From positions 38,425,350 through 38,489,349 of the forward strand of contig ML681992.1 of assembly GCA_007922195.1 (NCBI GenBank): a stretch of 64,000 bases of DNA, read 5' to 3'. A model generated the notes under the pieces. The model saw nothing but the letters and a program-made list of their open reading frames with translations, ran no database searches and was not told the DNA's origin. The stretch is from Podocnemis expansa (lineage: Eukaryota; Chordata; Testudines; Podocnemididae). A program made the translations under genes and the position numbers. The stretch's first letter is position 1; every line of letters starts with the position of its first letter. This document shows positions 1-11,149 of the stretch, one piece after another.

Positions 1-696
1 GGTAGACTGTCACTTCTTAGTCAGACCTCACAGTAGCTGGTGCATTATTTGCTAATTTAGGCCAATATACCTGCAGGGGTCCCATAGCCTGAGTCCAAAT
101 GAGGCCTCATCATTTTTTTCCCCTTCAAGTGCTTCCCAGAGTGAAGTTCCTGCCCTTCCTGGGTATGGCTAGGGAAGGAACAGCAGATATTGCAGCTTGC
201 TATGACGTACGCTACCCTGAGGCAGCACAAACAGCATTGCTGGTAATCTCTGACCGAGAACTATAACAGGCAGGAAACACAATTTTTTAAGCCTGGAATC
301 CTGGGTACCATACAGTAATCACACAGGGTACAGGGTGGTAGGTTCTGGAGGGGGTTCTCCACAGGTCAGGGAGGCTGACTAACTAACAAACTAACTGTAA
401 AACACTAACTAATAAAAAAAATCTTTAAAACTCTACAATATTAAATCTACTTACATATATCTTCATATATTGTCACAGATAAGAAAGAAAGCTGAACCTT
501 CAGATATTAAAGTTTCTGACTTAGACCATACAGCAGTAAGAAGAAATTGAAGAGGTGATCAATCTAACTCATCCTTCACTTTCTTAGTTAGAGGTAAAAA
601 GTGAACTAAAACCAAAATACAGACCAATATTCACTGTTTTTAAAACTCTCCAACATCACAGTAGACTATACATGGGGCCAATACTGGAAAAAGAAT
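1..696. other. Intronic stretch, no gene recognised
   Basis: No exon, splice-flanked open frame or recognised transposon was found here. The first 370 bases are of mixed composition and look repeat-like, but I could not assign a family. The stretch lies in the intron 3' of the last DYNC2H1 exon in the window. Confidence 0.5.
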
Positions 697-843
697 AAAC
701 AGGGAGTCTGGTGGCACCTTTAAAGTAAGATTCTCTCCCATGAAAGCTAATGTGATAAATAATTTGTTGGTCTTTAAAAGTGCCAAGAGGCTCTTTGTTT
801 GTTTCGCTGGGCTAGACTAACACAGTGACCTCTTTGGAACTTA
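697..843. mobile_element. Palindromic Penelope-derived unit with 10 bp TSD
   Basis: A short head-to-head copy. The left arm starts with gagtctggtggcacc and the right arm ends with the complementary form, aaaagtgcc then ctagactaacaca. These are the 3'-terminal sequences of the PLE family seen in full at 1179-1795. The unit is flanked by the perfect direct repeat gaaaaagaat at 687-696 and 844-853, which marks it as one insertion. Confidence 0.7.
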
Positions 844-1178
844 GAAAAAGAATGTCAGCTATAGATAGAGAGACCCAGTACCCATCCATCACCCAAGGCA
901 CCTGAGACATGAAAAAAAAAAAAAAAACAACAACACTGCCACTCCTCTATCAGCATACCTCAACCAATGGGAAACTTGGTATAATACAACCCCAATCAAG
1001 GTCTATATCAAAGTTTACTCTAAATCACACCACTTGGATGTGTTTATCTAGTGTACAAGATTCAGGACAAGTCCAATGTGTCTATCTTTGTAGATTACTG
1101 AATTACATGTCACTTGTTTTATGTTTGAGGCAACAAAGTTTCTATCAAACCTGATACTTCAGTGTCCAAGATCTTTTA

Positions 1179-1795
1179 AAACAAACAAGATGTCCTGTGG
1201 CACTTAAAGACTAACAAATTTATTTATTCCATGAATTTTCGTGGGAGAAGATCCCACTTCGTCAGATGCTTTGAAGGTGGGGGAATTTACAGAATGGGAG
1301 GAAATAAATGCAGGGGAGTGTAAGTCATGGGATCAGGTCACACTGTAACAGCAAATCAATACAGTTATAAAGATTCAAAGACTGGGGAACAGCATACAGA
1401 GGAATGTGAGGTTAAATCACCTGTTGTAATGAGAGAATAATCCTATGTCCCTACTAAGTTTTGAGGCAGTGCAACAAAATTTGCAAATAAATTCAATCTC
1501 AGCATCATCTCTTTGAAGCCTTGATCTAGCATTTGTATGTCTGAGCAGAGCAATTAGCAAATCATTAATGGATTGTTCATGAAGATTGAAATACTGACCC
1601 ACTGGTTTTAGAATGTTGTGATTTCTGATGTCATATTTGTGCCCGTTTATTCTTTTGCACAGAGACTGTCCAGTGTATAAGGCAGAGGGGCATTTTGTGC
1701 ACATGATGGCATAAATAACATTGGTGGATGTGCAGGTGAAAGAGCCTTTGATGGAGTAGCTGCTTTTATTATTCTTTATTTTATTTGGAACTTCG
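1179..1795 (-). mobile_element. 5'-truncated Penelope-like element with 12 bp TSD
   Basis: This is the most informative PLE copy in the window. The noncoding 3' end is at the left, with the family signature cctgtggcacttaaagac and a gggagaag..cccacttcgtcag hairpin. The coding end lies to the right on the minus strand and carries a GIY-YIG endonuclease-like frame. Perfect direct repeats caagatctttta at 1167-1178 and 1796-1807 define the insertion. The reverse transcriptase part is missing, so the copy cannot move by itself. PLEs are retroelements whose RT is joined to a GIY-YIG endonuclease. Confidence 0.85.
1417..1761 (-). pseudogene. GIY-YIG endonuclease domain of a Penelope-like element (partial)
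   Basis: Read on the minus strand, the frame gives about 115 residues. It starts near SYSIKGSFTC, continues with VIYAIMCTKCPSALYTGQS, and then SLCKRINGHKYDIRN. VIYAI and LYTG fill the places of the GIY and YIG motifs, and KRINGH holds the conserved arginine and histidine block. The tail, RLQRDDAEIEFICKF, is typical of the end of vertebrate PLE proteins. In the family this domain nicks target DNA to prime reverse transcription. The frame has no start of its own and no RT upstream, so it is a remnant of a transposon gene and not a host gene. Confidence 0.8.
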
Positions 1796-1807
1796 CAAGA
1801 TCTTTTA

Positions 1808-2530
1808 CACTCCCCTAAGTAAGACGTCTAACAAAAAATAAAAACCTGATGTTTTGTGTCCACGATAAGTAAGTCTTTTATCCATTTAAACAGAAAGAAA
1901 AAGAAACTATAACTAAAACCAAGCACTATGAAAAAATAGTTGAAATACAATTTCTAGATAAAGATAGTTAATAAATTGTGAAAGTATTTATTTTATTGAA
2001 AATGTAAACAGATAGAAAACACTCTGGATCATACAAGGTCATTTTTAACATAATTAGATTATACTAAGTAAAAAGGAATTTCACCAGAAACCTAAACAAC
2101 ATCCATTACATGTGTCTTCATGCAGGTTGGACGAAACTGCGAAAGCTAGACCTGAAGTACTAATAAATGTCTATCTCAGCAGCTGTGAAATGGTTGCTTG
2201 ACCTTCACTGCTGCTGATGTTTTGGATAGCATGATCATTGATGTAACCATTCCCTCTTTCAAAGAGAGTTAGGGGAAGAATTGACATTGTAAAGATGAAA
2301 AAAAGAAAAAATAAAAAAAGAGAAAAAGAGAAAAAAGGGATACCAATGTGGCTTCACATGGGGACTCTTCACAGGTGGCAGGGCGGGTTAAGAAAAGGTT
2401 TGGGGCTTGGGTGATATAAAATAAACGTACGTGATGGAGTCTTTTGTCAGGACACAAATGAGGCTAGAACTCTTTTCCACAATTGACATCCTACCACTTC
2501 TCCCAGGGCACTTTGTACCTTACGTAAAAT
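1808..2530. other. AT-rich intronic stretch with an A-rich run
   Basis: No gene seen. Positions about 2297-2340 are almost pure purine (A with some G), which may be a decayed simple repeat or a retroposon tail. The rest is unassigned AT-rich DNA. Confidence 0.45.
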
Positions 2531-3423
2531 CAAGGGTTAAAGTAAGTCGAAAAATGATGGAATGCCATTCTGGGGCCCACTATTATTAGAGGACCAGCAT
2601 TCTGGGTCCCCTAAAATAGCGGGCCCCGGAACGCAGCATTTTGGCTCCATTTTCTATTTTTAGAGCCCCCCCAAACACCGAGCCCCTAAAAAGAGGAGGT
2701 CCCAGAACAGCATTCCACCGCGTTCCGGCTGGCAGGGAGCTGGGAGATTTAAAATTTCCCTCCCTGAGCTGGCTCTCATTGAGCATGCTCTGCCCTGTGC
2801 CCAGGTAAGGGAGCCCTGGCAAGTTGGTCCGTCAGGGAAAAAGCGTGGGGGAGGTGGTTGGTTCAGGGCAGCGGCAGAAGAGGGCAGGTGCTGTGGTGGG
2901 GGAGACATTTGGGGGGCAGAAGACAGGGTGTGGGGTAGACAAGTGGAGGGCTGGCATTTGGGGGGACAGGAGTATCATACATGGATGAAAAGTAGGAGCT
3001 TAAAAGGGTGTTGAAAAATGAACTTAGCACAAGCTGTTTGCATATGAACTGCTTATAAAAGGGTACAGCCATGTTTGTCAGTTTTGTCTGATTAGATTGA
3101 TCAGAAGAGCAGGGCTATAAATGATGCACAGATATTGCTTCATGCAATAAGCTTGCTCACAAATGCACTCACCTAGGAAGATAAGTTAAGATGAAAACTT
3201 AAGATTAAACTGTACCACCACACAGTATTTTATCTGTAGAGTATAGGGTTACTAGACACCAAAGCATGGAAAGGAGGACAGGGAATTATGAAAAGGAGGA
3301 CATTATAGGACACATGAAGAAAATGTAGTATTACTGTAATATTCTTCTGTTTTTAGGGGGCCCTGGAATGCTTTCCCCTAAAAATAGGGTGCTCCAGGGT
3401 GCTTCAGTGTACTTTAACCCCTA
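2531..3423. mobile_element. hAT-type nonautonomous element, TTAAAGTA-end family
   Basis: The left end, caagggttaaagtaag, and the inverted right end, tactttaacccct, match the ends of the larger element at 52243-54786. Inside the ends are repeated palindromic blocks of the type ccattctggggcccacta and ccctaaaaatag. Interior sequence at 3240-3350 is unrelated to those blocks. No convincing 8 bp TSD was seen, so the exact borders are less certain than for the 52 kb copy. No transposase frame is present. Confidence 0.6.
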
Positions 3424-3500
3424 TAAATAAAAACACAGACAAAATCACACATTTTTAAAATGCCTGTTGGACAGAGGATGTACCTGATATCTTGTAAGTC

Positions 3501-3847
3501 CTATGTTCCCTCTAAGGTGTGCGTGTGTGCATGCGCACACAGGTTGTGAAACCTGTGCACACAACAGAATAAAGTGTGCACAAAAAAATTCAACAGTGCT
3601 AATATTTTTATGCTACTTTAAGTAGGTAATTTCAAATAGCATATTTTAAGTAAGGTTTTGTAATTTATAAAATCATTTCCATCACCATATCAAAATAAAA
3701 CCTAGGTATTACTTGCATCATACACATTGCACTCACAAGTTTGACCACAATCACTGGCATGTGCACAGATTTGAACACTGGTTCTAAAAATTTGCACAAA
3801 AGAAATTTTTTGCATACATAGCCTAGGAAAAGTTAGAGGGAACACTG
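3501..3847. mobile_element. hAT-type MITE with gttccctctaa ends
   Basis: The left end ctatgttccctctaa and the right end ttagagggaacactg are inverted repeats of each other, and end in the CAG/CTG form expected of hAT elements. Candidate 8 bp duplications (tgtaagtc and ggtaaccc) agree at only 5 of 8 positions. The interior has an alternating purine-pyrimidine run around 3515-3543 and repeated tgtgcaca words. Confidence 0.65.
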
Positions 3848-4535
3848 GGTAACCCCAGTAGAGTGTAACTGTCCACGCATGGGGAGCTTGCTGTTCTGTA
3901 AATCATGGTTCACAGATGATTACAGCCTTACATACTTACAATGGAGGCCATGAGCAAACAGCTGAATAGTAGAACTTTGAAGGGGCAACATGGGTTGGCC
4001 TGAGATTCCTGTTCCTTCCTCAGAGTGAAGAACACTGTTGTTTTAATTTTCTCACCTTATATGCTATGCAGGGGAAGGGGTTAGGAAGCCAGCTGGGGTG
4101 GGGGGCTCAGGGGCCAGGCATGGGGCAGAGGGGACCTTGGGGGACAGGCAGTGGGGGGTGGGTCTGGGGCCAGGTGCTGGGCCGGGGGAGAGAAGTGCAG
4201 GGCAGGGCCCAGGCAAAGTGGACATAGTGGGAAGAGGGGGCTTCCCAGGCCAGGTGGGAGGAAAGAAACTTGGCCTGTCAGGGAGGTTAAATCCAGGATC
4301 CTGCATAGTTTACTTTTGTTCCTTAAGAGTCGGCTCTTTGTTTTGATTAAGTCACTAGCAGCCACAATTATCTATGAGCTTCAGCACCTTAGAATCCTTC
4401 AGCATTGAAATGAAATGCTGGGACGCTTGCACTGTCTCCTAGTCAGGTGTGTCAGCTGCTGCTCAAGTTTGTTAACTGACACTCAAAGGACAGAATTTGT
4501 GCTTAGCTACAAATTCCAAAGGGGTATCCTTTAAA
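3848..4535. repeat. Unassigned intron with a G-rich block at about 4070-4270
   Basis: Between 4070 and 4270 the plus strand is strongly G-rich, with many runs of three or more G and repeated words such as ggggccagg and ggcaggg. It could form G-quadruplexes. Long overlapping frames on both strands here come from the base composition and are not genes. The flanks are unassigned. Confidence 0.5.
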
Positions 4536-4610
4536 AGTGCAGTCTTTAAGTGCCACAGGATTCCTTGTTTGTTTGTTTTACTGAACTAGACTAACAGCCT
4601 GCCCCATTAG
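4536..4610 (+). mobile_element. Short Penelope-like element fragment
   Basis: The sequence contains gtctttaagtgccacagg followed by ttactgaactagactaac, the complement of the PLE 3'-terminal signature. The opposite arm and target-site duplication were not recognised. Confidence 0.6.
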
Positions 4611-4746
4611 ATCTTGGCAAGACCCCTGGTTTGTTTTGCTACACTTTTGCATTTCTGATAGAGATTTATTTTATTTCCACAACTGTGTTGTATTGCCTAA
4701 ACAGTATGGGGAGCTCTACAAGGCATGCATCATCCTTTCTTGTGCT

Positions 4747-5065
4747 CAAGCTCCAAAGCGGTAGCCATTTTAGTTTAGTTCAGAAGAACGAACAAGGGCT
4801 ACGTTCACACACAGGGGGTTATTTCGATACAAGTTGTTTTGAAACAAGTTGTATCGAAATAACGCCTTATTTCAAAATAAGTTAATTCGAATTAACAGTT
4901 TGTTAATTCGAATTAAGGAAAAAAGCTGAAAGCGAAATAGCATGTTCAGACAACAGTTATTTCAAAATGAGTCACCGTTGTTTCGAAACAACATGTTCAG
5001 ACGGCATTGTTTCGAAACAATCGAAATTAGTTAGTCTTTAAAAGTGCCACAGGACTCCTTGTTTA
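4747..5065. mobile_element. Palindromic Penelope-derived unit with a TTCGAA-rich core
   Basis: The left arm (4750-4798) begins ctccaaagcggtagccat and the right arm (about 5030-5065) is gtctttaaaagtgccacag, the same PLE terminal sequence in opposite orientation. The whole unit is flanked by the perfect 11 bp direct repeat tttcttgtgct at 4736-4746 and 5066-5076. Between the arms is a dense block of TTCGAA-centred palindromes, described separately. Either one composite unit inserted, or a second element later entered the palindrome. Confidence 0.7.
4818..5020. repeat. Cluster of TTCGAA- and AATTCGAATT-centred palindromes
   Basis: Five palindromes lie within about 200 bp. A 46 bp one at 4818-4863 has perfect 15 bp outer arms, gttatttcgatacaa and its complement. 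gttaattcgaattaac is at 4881-4896, with a near-copy at 4902-4916. gttgtttcgaaacaac is at 4977-4992, and ttgtttcgaaacaa is at 5007-5020. The word catgttcagac recurs between them. The block resembles an interspersed DNA-transposon derivative, but I cannot name the family. Confidence 0.7.
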
Positions 5066-5372
5066 TTTCTTGTGCTGTTTTTTTAACTATGTCAGGTGAT
5101 ATGGTAGTTATTAGCTCACAATCTTTTAAGTAACTATGCGTACCTGAGAAAGAAGCACTAGGGCACTTATATATATCTTTAATATCCATTGTGCTTATTC
5201 CTGCAGAGTCAGAGCAGTGAGTTTTTTGTTTAATTTCATTGCATGTCTCTGCCTCAGTCTGTGTTTACGACAGTAGGTTTTAGGAGTGTGTGTGAGAGCG
5301 ATTTCCGTTCTGTCTGTCTCCTTAAGCTGCAATGAAAGATACACGCATATATTAATACTCCACAGACTAGGT

Positions 5373-5558
5373 CAGGGGTGGCCAAACTTACGGACTCAAG
5401 AGCCACACAAGTTGATTACTAAAGCTTCAAGAGCTGCACTGAGGCACATAGCCATATACTTTTACCTACTAAATTGATTTGCTGACGCTCTTCCATGAGC
5501 CACACTTTTTCATTCAAGAGCCACATGCGGCCCCCAAGCCACAGTTTGGCCACGCCTG
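5373..5558. mobile_element. hAT MITE, gtggccaaac ends
   Basis: The terminal inverted repeats are caggggtggccaaac at the left and gtttggccacgcctg at the right (14 of 15 matching). The flanking 8-mers gactaggt (5365-5372) and tgctaggt (5559-5566) agree at 6 of 8 positions. Internally, gagccaca words recur in both orientations, making the element partly palindromic. It is 186 bp long and cannot code for a transposase. Confidence 0.8.
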
Positions 5559-5566
5559 TGCTAGGT

Positions 5567-6830
5567 CTTGCTGGAAACAGTCTTGTTTGTTTTAACAGCC
5601 TAATAATTGTGTGTGGAGGGAGAGGCAGGGGTGGTTTTCTTTTGTGATGAGTGGGTGGGAAAATTTTTGCTGTGAAACCATTTATGCTGGTATGTGTTGT
5701 TACTGGAGCTGTCATGACTTTCCTTTGATTTAAAGTGTGGGAAAGATTTGGGAGGGGGGAGAAAGGGAGAATAGCAACCAAACAGGCAGCTTGTAGCCTT
5801 GGCAGAACAGGGAATGAAGATGACACCTCCAGCAGAAGGTGCATCTCTTCCTCACAGCTCCTGCTTTACAAGGATGCTCCAGGAATAGGAGATTGTTACC
5901 ATCCCAGGGTGCATCACAGGTTTTCTGATGCTTGCCTCTCTTGCTCTCGGTGTCTGAGCAGGGAGGAAGGTCTGTTCTTGTCCAAAGAATCAGCTTCAAA
6001 AATCCTGGCGCAGCCAGGATATGGCTTTGTTAAATCGCAGTCTCAATCATTGCAGACATGTATCCTTCAACTTCTTTCTAGGAAGTTTGGTCTGCCGGTA
6101 GCAATTTGCTTAGGCTTGTTTTGCTGTCATCATGTAGAAAAGGGAGGATACATGTGACTTAGGCCAGAGCTTTCAGAAAAATTGTGTGTCTTTCTTCATC
6201 TTATGGATGGGGGATTTCAGCTCACTATAATGAACGCTACAGATCTCTGATGTTATAACTGCCCATACACTACAGCAATGGGACAGCATATTGACTAGGT
6301 AGAAGATATTGAGGTTTGCCTGCCTCTGCAGATTTTTAAGGATGAGGTAACAAGGGGGTCTGGAATAGACAAGACGTGTGTTGTTAAAATTCTACCCTCA
6401 CTGCTCATTATTTTATGCCAGGTAATGAGAAGACATGCTACCACAAGAATTATAATACATACATCTTTGGTAATATGTTTTGCAGAGTCTCAATTAACCA
6501 GCTTTGGGAAGTATTCCAGTCAGGATATTTAAAATTCCAAAGCACTGCTGTCAAAATCTGAACTGTTTGTCCCTATCTTAGAAGCCTGTGTCTGTCAGAC
6601 CTCCACAAATACACAATGTGTTGGTATCATCAGTGTTTGAGAAATAAAGGCCAGTTCATTTTATAGATAACCAAAAGTGAGAGATATTTTGTACCTTTCT
6701 CTTTAATCTGAATTGTTTTAGAAACTCAGGCTGTCAGCAATCTGCTGCTTGTTGTTTCATATTTCATTAAATTTCAGCGCTTTAAATATAGGCTGTCCCT
6801 GCCAAGTAAACTCTTAGTACAGCTATTATA
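5567..6830. other. Intronic stretch, no gene recognised
   Basis: No exon or recognised repeat was seen. The open frames of about 140 codons at 5419-5844 and 5735-6157 lack known domains, overlap on opposite strands, and show no splice or promoter context. I do not treat them as genes. Confidence 0.5.
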
Positions 6831-6869
6831 TTTATGTTTCTACAATTCTTTAATTCCAGTGTAGCATTT

Positions 6870-7200
6870 GTAGCACTGGGGTGGGGGGCTCGTTTGGCCC
6901 GCTCAGGGCTTCCCCAGCCCACTCACATGGGGGGCTCTCCCACTTGGGGCTTGCCTGGCCTGGCCTGCTGGAGATAGGAAGGCAGGATTTACCTGGCCTA
7001 GCCTGCTTGGGTCTCATCTGGCCTGCGGTTTGGCCAGCGCTTGTGTTTGGGTGTGTGAGGGCTTGGTGTGGGTTTGGGGGCTGGCTGTGCCCCACCAGGC
7101 CAGTTGGGGGTCCAGGACTGCCCGTGGCTCCCATTGGATTGGGCCCGTGGCTAAATCACATCTTGCCTAGGGTGCCAAAAAACCTTGGGCCAGCCCTGGG
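6870..7200. repeat. GC-rich repeat block, probably a hAT-type element
   Basis: A GC-rich island with recurring cctggcc and gcttgg words. It ends with ttgggccagccctg, which resembles the right end of GC-rich hAT elements of sauropsids. The matching left end and an 8 bp duplication were not found, so family and borders are uncertain. Overlapping frames on both strands reflect composition only. Confidence 0.45.
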
Positions 7201-7539
7201 ACTGGGATGCACAAGAGACGGAGTCAGATAAAATAGAAAACGAGAGAGAACCTGAACAAGCACCTAGTGCCAGAACCCTGGAGGCATAGATTAACAGAGG
7301 TCTGGTGCTGTTTTCACAGGACTTTCTACAGTTGTTGAAAATAAGATCATCTCAAAAATATCAGATTTCTCCTCTAATTTCTCCTCAAAACCTGAATAAC
7401 CTAGAGGATCTAGAATTTTGAGTAGCTCTTTGGGTCAAAAGGAGTAAGTAATTTAATGTGACTACATTGTAATTCAAAAGAACTAAGGTGCAGAGTTGAT
7501 GTTTTAAATATACTACCTGGACCACAGGTTCAAAATCAA

Positions 7540-8105
7540 ATAATGCCGTTGCAGCAGGGGCATTGCTCCACAGAAAAAAAGACTTGGGACACAGGCCCCC
7601 AAGCCCATTCCCCTCAGACAGGGGCCTGGCGCTGCTCTGGGCCCCCAGACTGGTGCTGTTCCAGGCTCCCTATGGCCCCCTGCCCAGCACTGTTCTGGGT
7701 TCCCTGGTGCCCTGAGCTCTGAGCCTGCCATCAGCTTCCTCCTTGACAAGCTGCCACTACCACCTCCCCCACTTGCCTCCCTAGCAGCCTACCTCACCAG
7801 CCTGACTCCCACCACCTCACCTCATTCAGGGGCACACTTATCTTTAAGTGATAGGACCCCACAGCCACTGGAAGCTGCTCCTGGCCAGGCCCAGGGCCAG
7901 GGGCTGTTTTACATTCACTCACACGGGCCACATCCCTGGGCAGGGCATGAGATTTAAAAATGCCCTGCCTCATCCCCAGCTCCCAGGTGCATGGGGCTGA
8001 GCAGAGGCAGACTAGTACAGGTAGGCAGGCTCCTGTTGCTGCAGCCAGTGGATCAGGGTACCGGGCAATACTTTCAGAGCACGGGCTCCATGGCCCGATG
8101 CCCAT
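7540..8105. repeat. GC-rich unassigned block
   Basis: A CCC-rich and CTG-rich segment inside AT-rich intron, with imperfect repetition of ctgggccccc and ggtgctgttc words between 7600 and 7700. It looks like a degenerate minisatellite or a transposon interior. No terminal repeats were found. Open frames on both strands are compositional. Confidence 0.4.
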
Positions 8106-9616
8106 GCCTTGTAGGGCAGTCTTCTTCAGACCTACAAAACTTGTCTCTCACTAACAGGAGTTGGTCCAAAAAAAGATATTACCTAATCCACCATACATCT
8201 CTAGTGACCGGGACCAACCTGTCTACACCACCACCACCACTTATAGACTTTGCAATTAGCATCTACCAAAGAAAAATGCTAAAAGTATATTTCATTAGAG
8301 CTTATAGAAGACAATTTTATCAAATCCCTCTGCAAACATTTTCAAAACTAGCAGAGAGATAAGAGGGATTTTTATTCTGCGCTACAAAAACTAATGTGCT
8401 TTTTTAAATTCTATATATGCACAGAAAAATATACAGGCAGGTACTCTACTGCCATCTACCAGATTTAAAGTAGAAGTAAAGTATATATCTTAAGAACAGA
8501 AAGGCTCTTCTTACAGGTTTAGTACATCTAAATTAAACTGTAAATCTCTTTACCTTGTAATTCACAAAGATATTTGTTTTGATACAATTTTACAGCTCTA
8601 ATTAAAATATGACACTCTCACAATGGTCTCATTAATTATTTCTGTAATTAAAATTAGATTATACATCACTTAGTAAGTACTTTCCTAATCCATGCATGAA
8701 GAAAGTGGTGGAAAAGAAAAGATCCAATCAGCCATAAATTTATTGGAGGTGGTCCTCCTATGCTAGAGAGTTCATCCACTTCCCCTTGACTCAGGGAAGA
8801 CTCTCTGGGGGTTTGGGGACCTGCACAGATGTAACAGATGAAGACTGGATGGGTCCAGGGTATCATCTGTTATTTCTGCACTGGCACTATTGGGATTCCA
8901 GCTGCATTCAATTTACAAAGACTAAAGATCCTCTTTTAAGGACACTGTTACGACATCTGTAAGTACCAACAACACAGTTCTAATGCATACGCTCCACCAG
9001 GGGGCTGGGTTAGCAGGAGGTCCCAGGACTGATAAAGTGGCCAAAGCCATGGATAACCTTGGCCAACTGTGAATCCTGAGTAATTCTAGGGGTTTAGGGT
9101 AAACTGCAGCCTTTTGTGGCAGAAGGACTAATTTAGGTCAACAACATCATTCTCATGAGAATTAGTAAGACTACTTGAAGTGTTGCTTGGTGAGGGTTGA
9201 CCCAAAAGGGACTGAATTCTACATTATTAGGTAAGTCTACTGGCATTACTACAGGTACTGCAGCCTGATACATTTTGTTTATGTTGTACTAGTGAGTATG
9301 AAAATCAGGTATGGAATACTTTCTGCATTTTTAGGATACTAGCTTGGTGGAAGCACTCAGGTTGCTCATTTCTGATAAATGGTTCCCACAGCTGGACATT
9401 TCCTAACCCATCTACAGTATCTCTACTAAAGTCTATTAATTGTATGTATATGATGGCAGATTTATTAAAGAAATGTTATAAGTGAGCATACTTCTAATCA
9501 AAGATTCTGTACAATTTATATAAGGGTAACATAAAAGTAAATTTCTCTTAAAAATAATGTATTTAAAAGTTTTAATTTTGTCAATAGTGAAATCAATATA
9601 TATTTAACAAGATACA
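8106..9616. other. Intronic stretch, no gene recognised
   Basis: No exon, terminal repeat or family signature was recognised. The minus-strand frame at 8666-8866 has no known domain. Confidence 0.45.
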
Positions 9617-9622
9617 GGGATG

Positions 9623-10148
9623 TGAAATAATTTTTTAACTGAGAACTGACCAGGTTGAGACATGAATGGTTTAACAGGCCTGAAAGAGAGAGGATTTAGA
9701 AGGAATGCACTCTAAGACAAATAACAGTGCTATTAGAGATATGGTGAAGAACCGCAGACCTAAAGAATGTAATCAATACCTCTCTGTGCCAGCCTACCAT
9801 GTCCTTGTTTTTCCCTCTCCACATGTTGTGCTGACATCCTTGACTTATTGTTTATTAAACCTGCCTAGATTGTGCTAACTTGTAATACTGTTTCTCTTGA
9901 CTGTTATATAAGATTTTTCCCTTTTGACCCTGATTCCTTTTAAGGAACTGATTTTAGTTTGTACCAATTAGAGAATGTTAGGTCTTGTTACATCTACCTA
10001 TGTACATTAACGTAGCTGATAAGCTATAGAAGTTTCTGTAATGCATCTCATGCCCAGAGATCAGGATCTTATCTGTTCTCTTCACTTCGAAGTGTAATTA
10101 AAGCTGTTGGACTGCACTCAAGTTTGGGTTCAGCTGTTTTCTTTGACA
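9623..10148 (+). mobile_element. Solo LTR with 6 bp TSD
   Basis: A 526 bp unit that starts with TG and ends with CA (tgaaataatt ... ctttgaca). It is flanked by the perfect direct repeat gggatg at 9617-9622 and 10149-10154. A TATA-like ttatataag sits near 9904-9912, and an attaaa polyadenylation-like signal near 10097 lies about 50 bases before the end. That is the U3-R-U5 order of a plus-strand LTR. No gag, pol or env lies beside it, so it is a solo LTR of an endogenous retrovirus or other LTR element. The family was not identified. Confidence 0.75.
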
Positions 10149-10154
10149 GGGATG

Positions 10155-11138
10155 TTTTTTAATTGTGCACTTTAAAAATATATATCACTGTTTTAGTGCC
10201 TTTATAATTGTGAAAAGCTCTCTTCCTTTGCTTCCTTTGGTGGGGGAGGGAGGGTGTGAATGAGAGATATAGTAATTCAAACTAGGAAGTGCTTAACTCC
10301 AGCACTGGATTTGATCCTATAAACACCTAATACCAGAGGCTGTGCTTATTCTCATGAGTGGTCTGGACATTGGGACCCAGTGTTGGAATAAGCAATAGAC
10401 CCACTAATTGGGTGTTTGCTGGACTGAGTTTTGAAAAAGGTAGCTCTAGTCTGCAGAAAAATGAGACACTGTAGACTTACTATTTATATTACAACAACAC
10501 CTAGAGAAACCCGCAAATTAGGGTCCACTATATATGACACTGCATACAAACCTAGTGAGAGGCATTTCCACCTTACACAGGGCAGGCAAAAATTCAATTT
10601 TGCTGTATATCATGATTATCAAAACTTGTTTTTAATTTACAACTTTATTGTTTCAAAGTATAAATTAGCAGTTAAATACTGATAAAGTCTCTCTGTCATT
10701 ACATTGCCTAGAAGACAGAGTTCTTAGTTACACAGCAAAACACAAAACTTAGTTAATGTACTTCAGCCTTGTTAATTGTCCATATCAGAGAAGAATAAAT
10801 GGAGCAAGTAATAACACCCAGTAAAGTAACAGGTAGGGAATACTTTGTTAATTCTTATTGAAACGAGCCTTTGCCATAAAAGAGCGAGGACATAAGCTCC
10901 AGTAAATTAAAATTCTTTATAACTTTTTGCAAAAATGAACAGAAACTAGCTGTGTACCACAGATGCTAACAATTTTTTTTTTTTATTTTAATGAAGAGGA
11001 AAATTCTTGGTATCAAAAAACAAACAAGTACAAAAACAAAAGACTGAAATATAATCAGTGTCCACTTTTTTGATGCTGTAAAATGTTATAAAGTGTAAAA
11101 GAATAAACCAAATATAAAAACAGTTTAAAATAGAAATA
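10155..11138. other. AT-rich intronic stretch
   Basis: Mostly AT-rich with homopolymer runs. No exon, repeat terminus or convincing open frame was recognised. Confidence 0.45.
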
Positions 11139-11149
11139 TAAGATTTTAT

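Noticed and set aside
1417..1761. GIY-YIG frame as a possible host nuclease gene
   Set aside because: It sits inside a TSD-bounded Penelope-like insertion and joins the same 3' sequence found in many copies.
2523..3431. 8 bp duplication around the hAT copy at 2531-3423
   Set aside because: The flanks cgtaaaat and taaataaa do not match convincingly, so no TSD is claimed.
4064..4408. Overlapping frames in the G-rich block
   Set aside because: Composition-driven: open on both strands and without recognisable domains.
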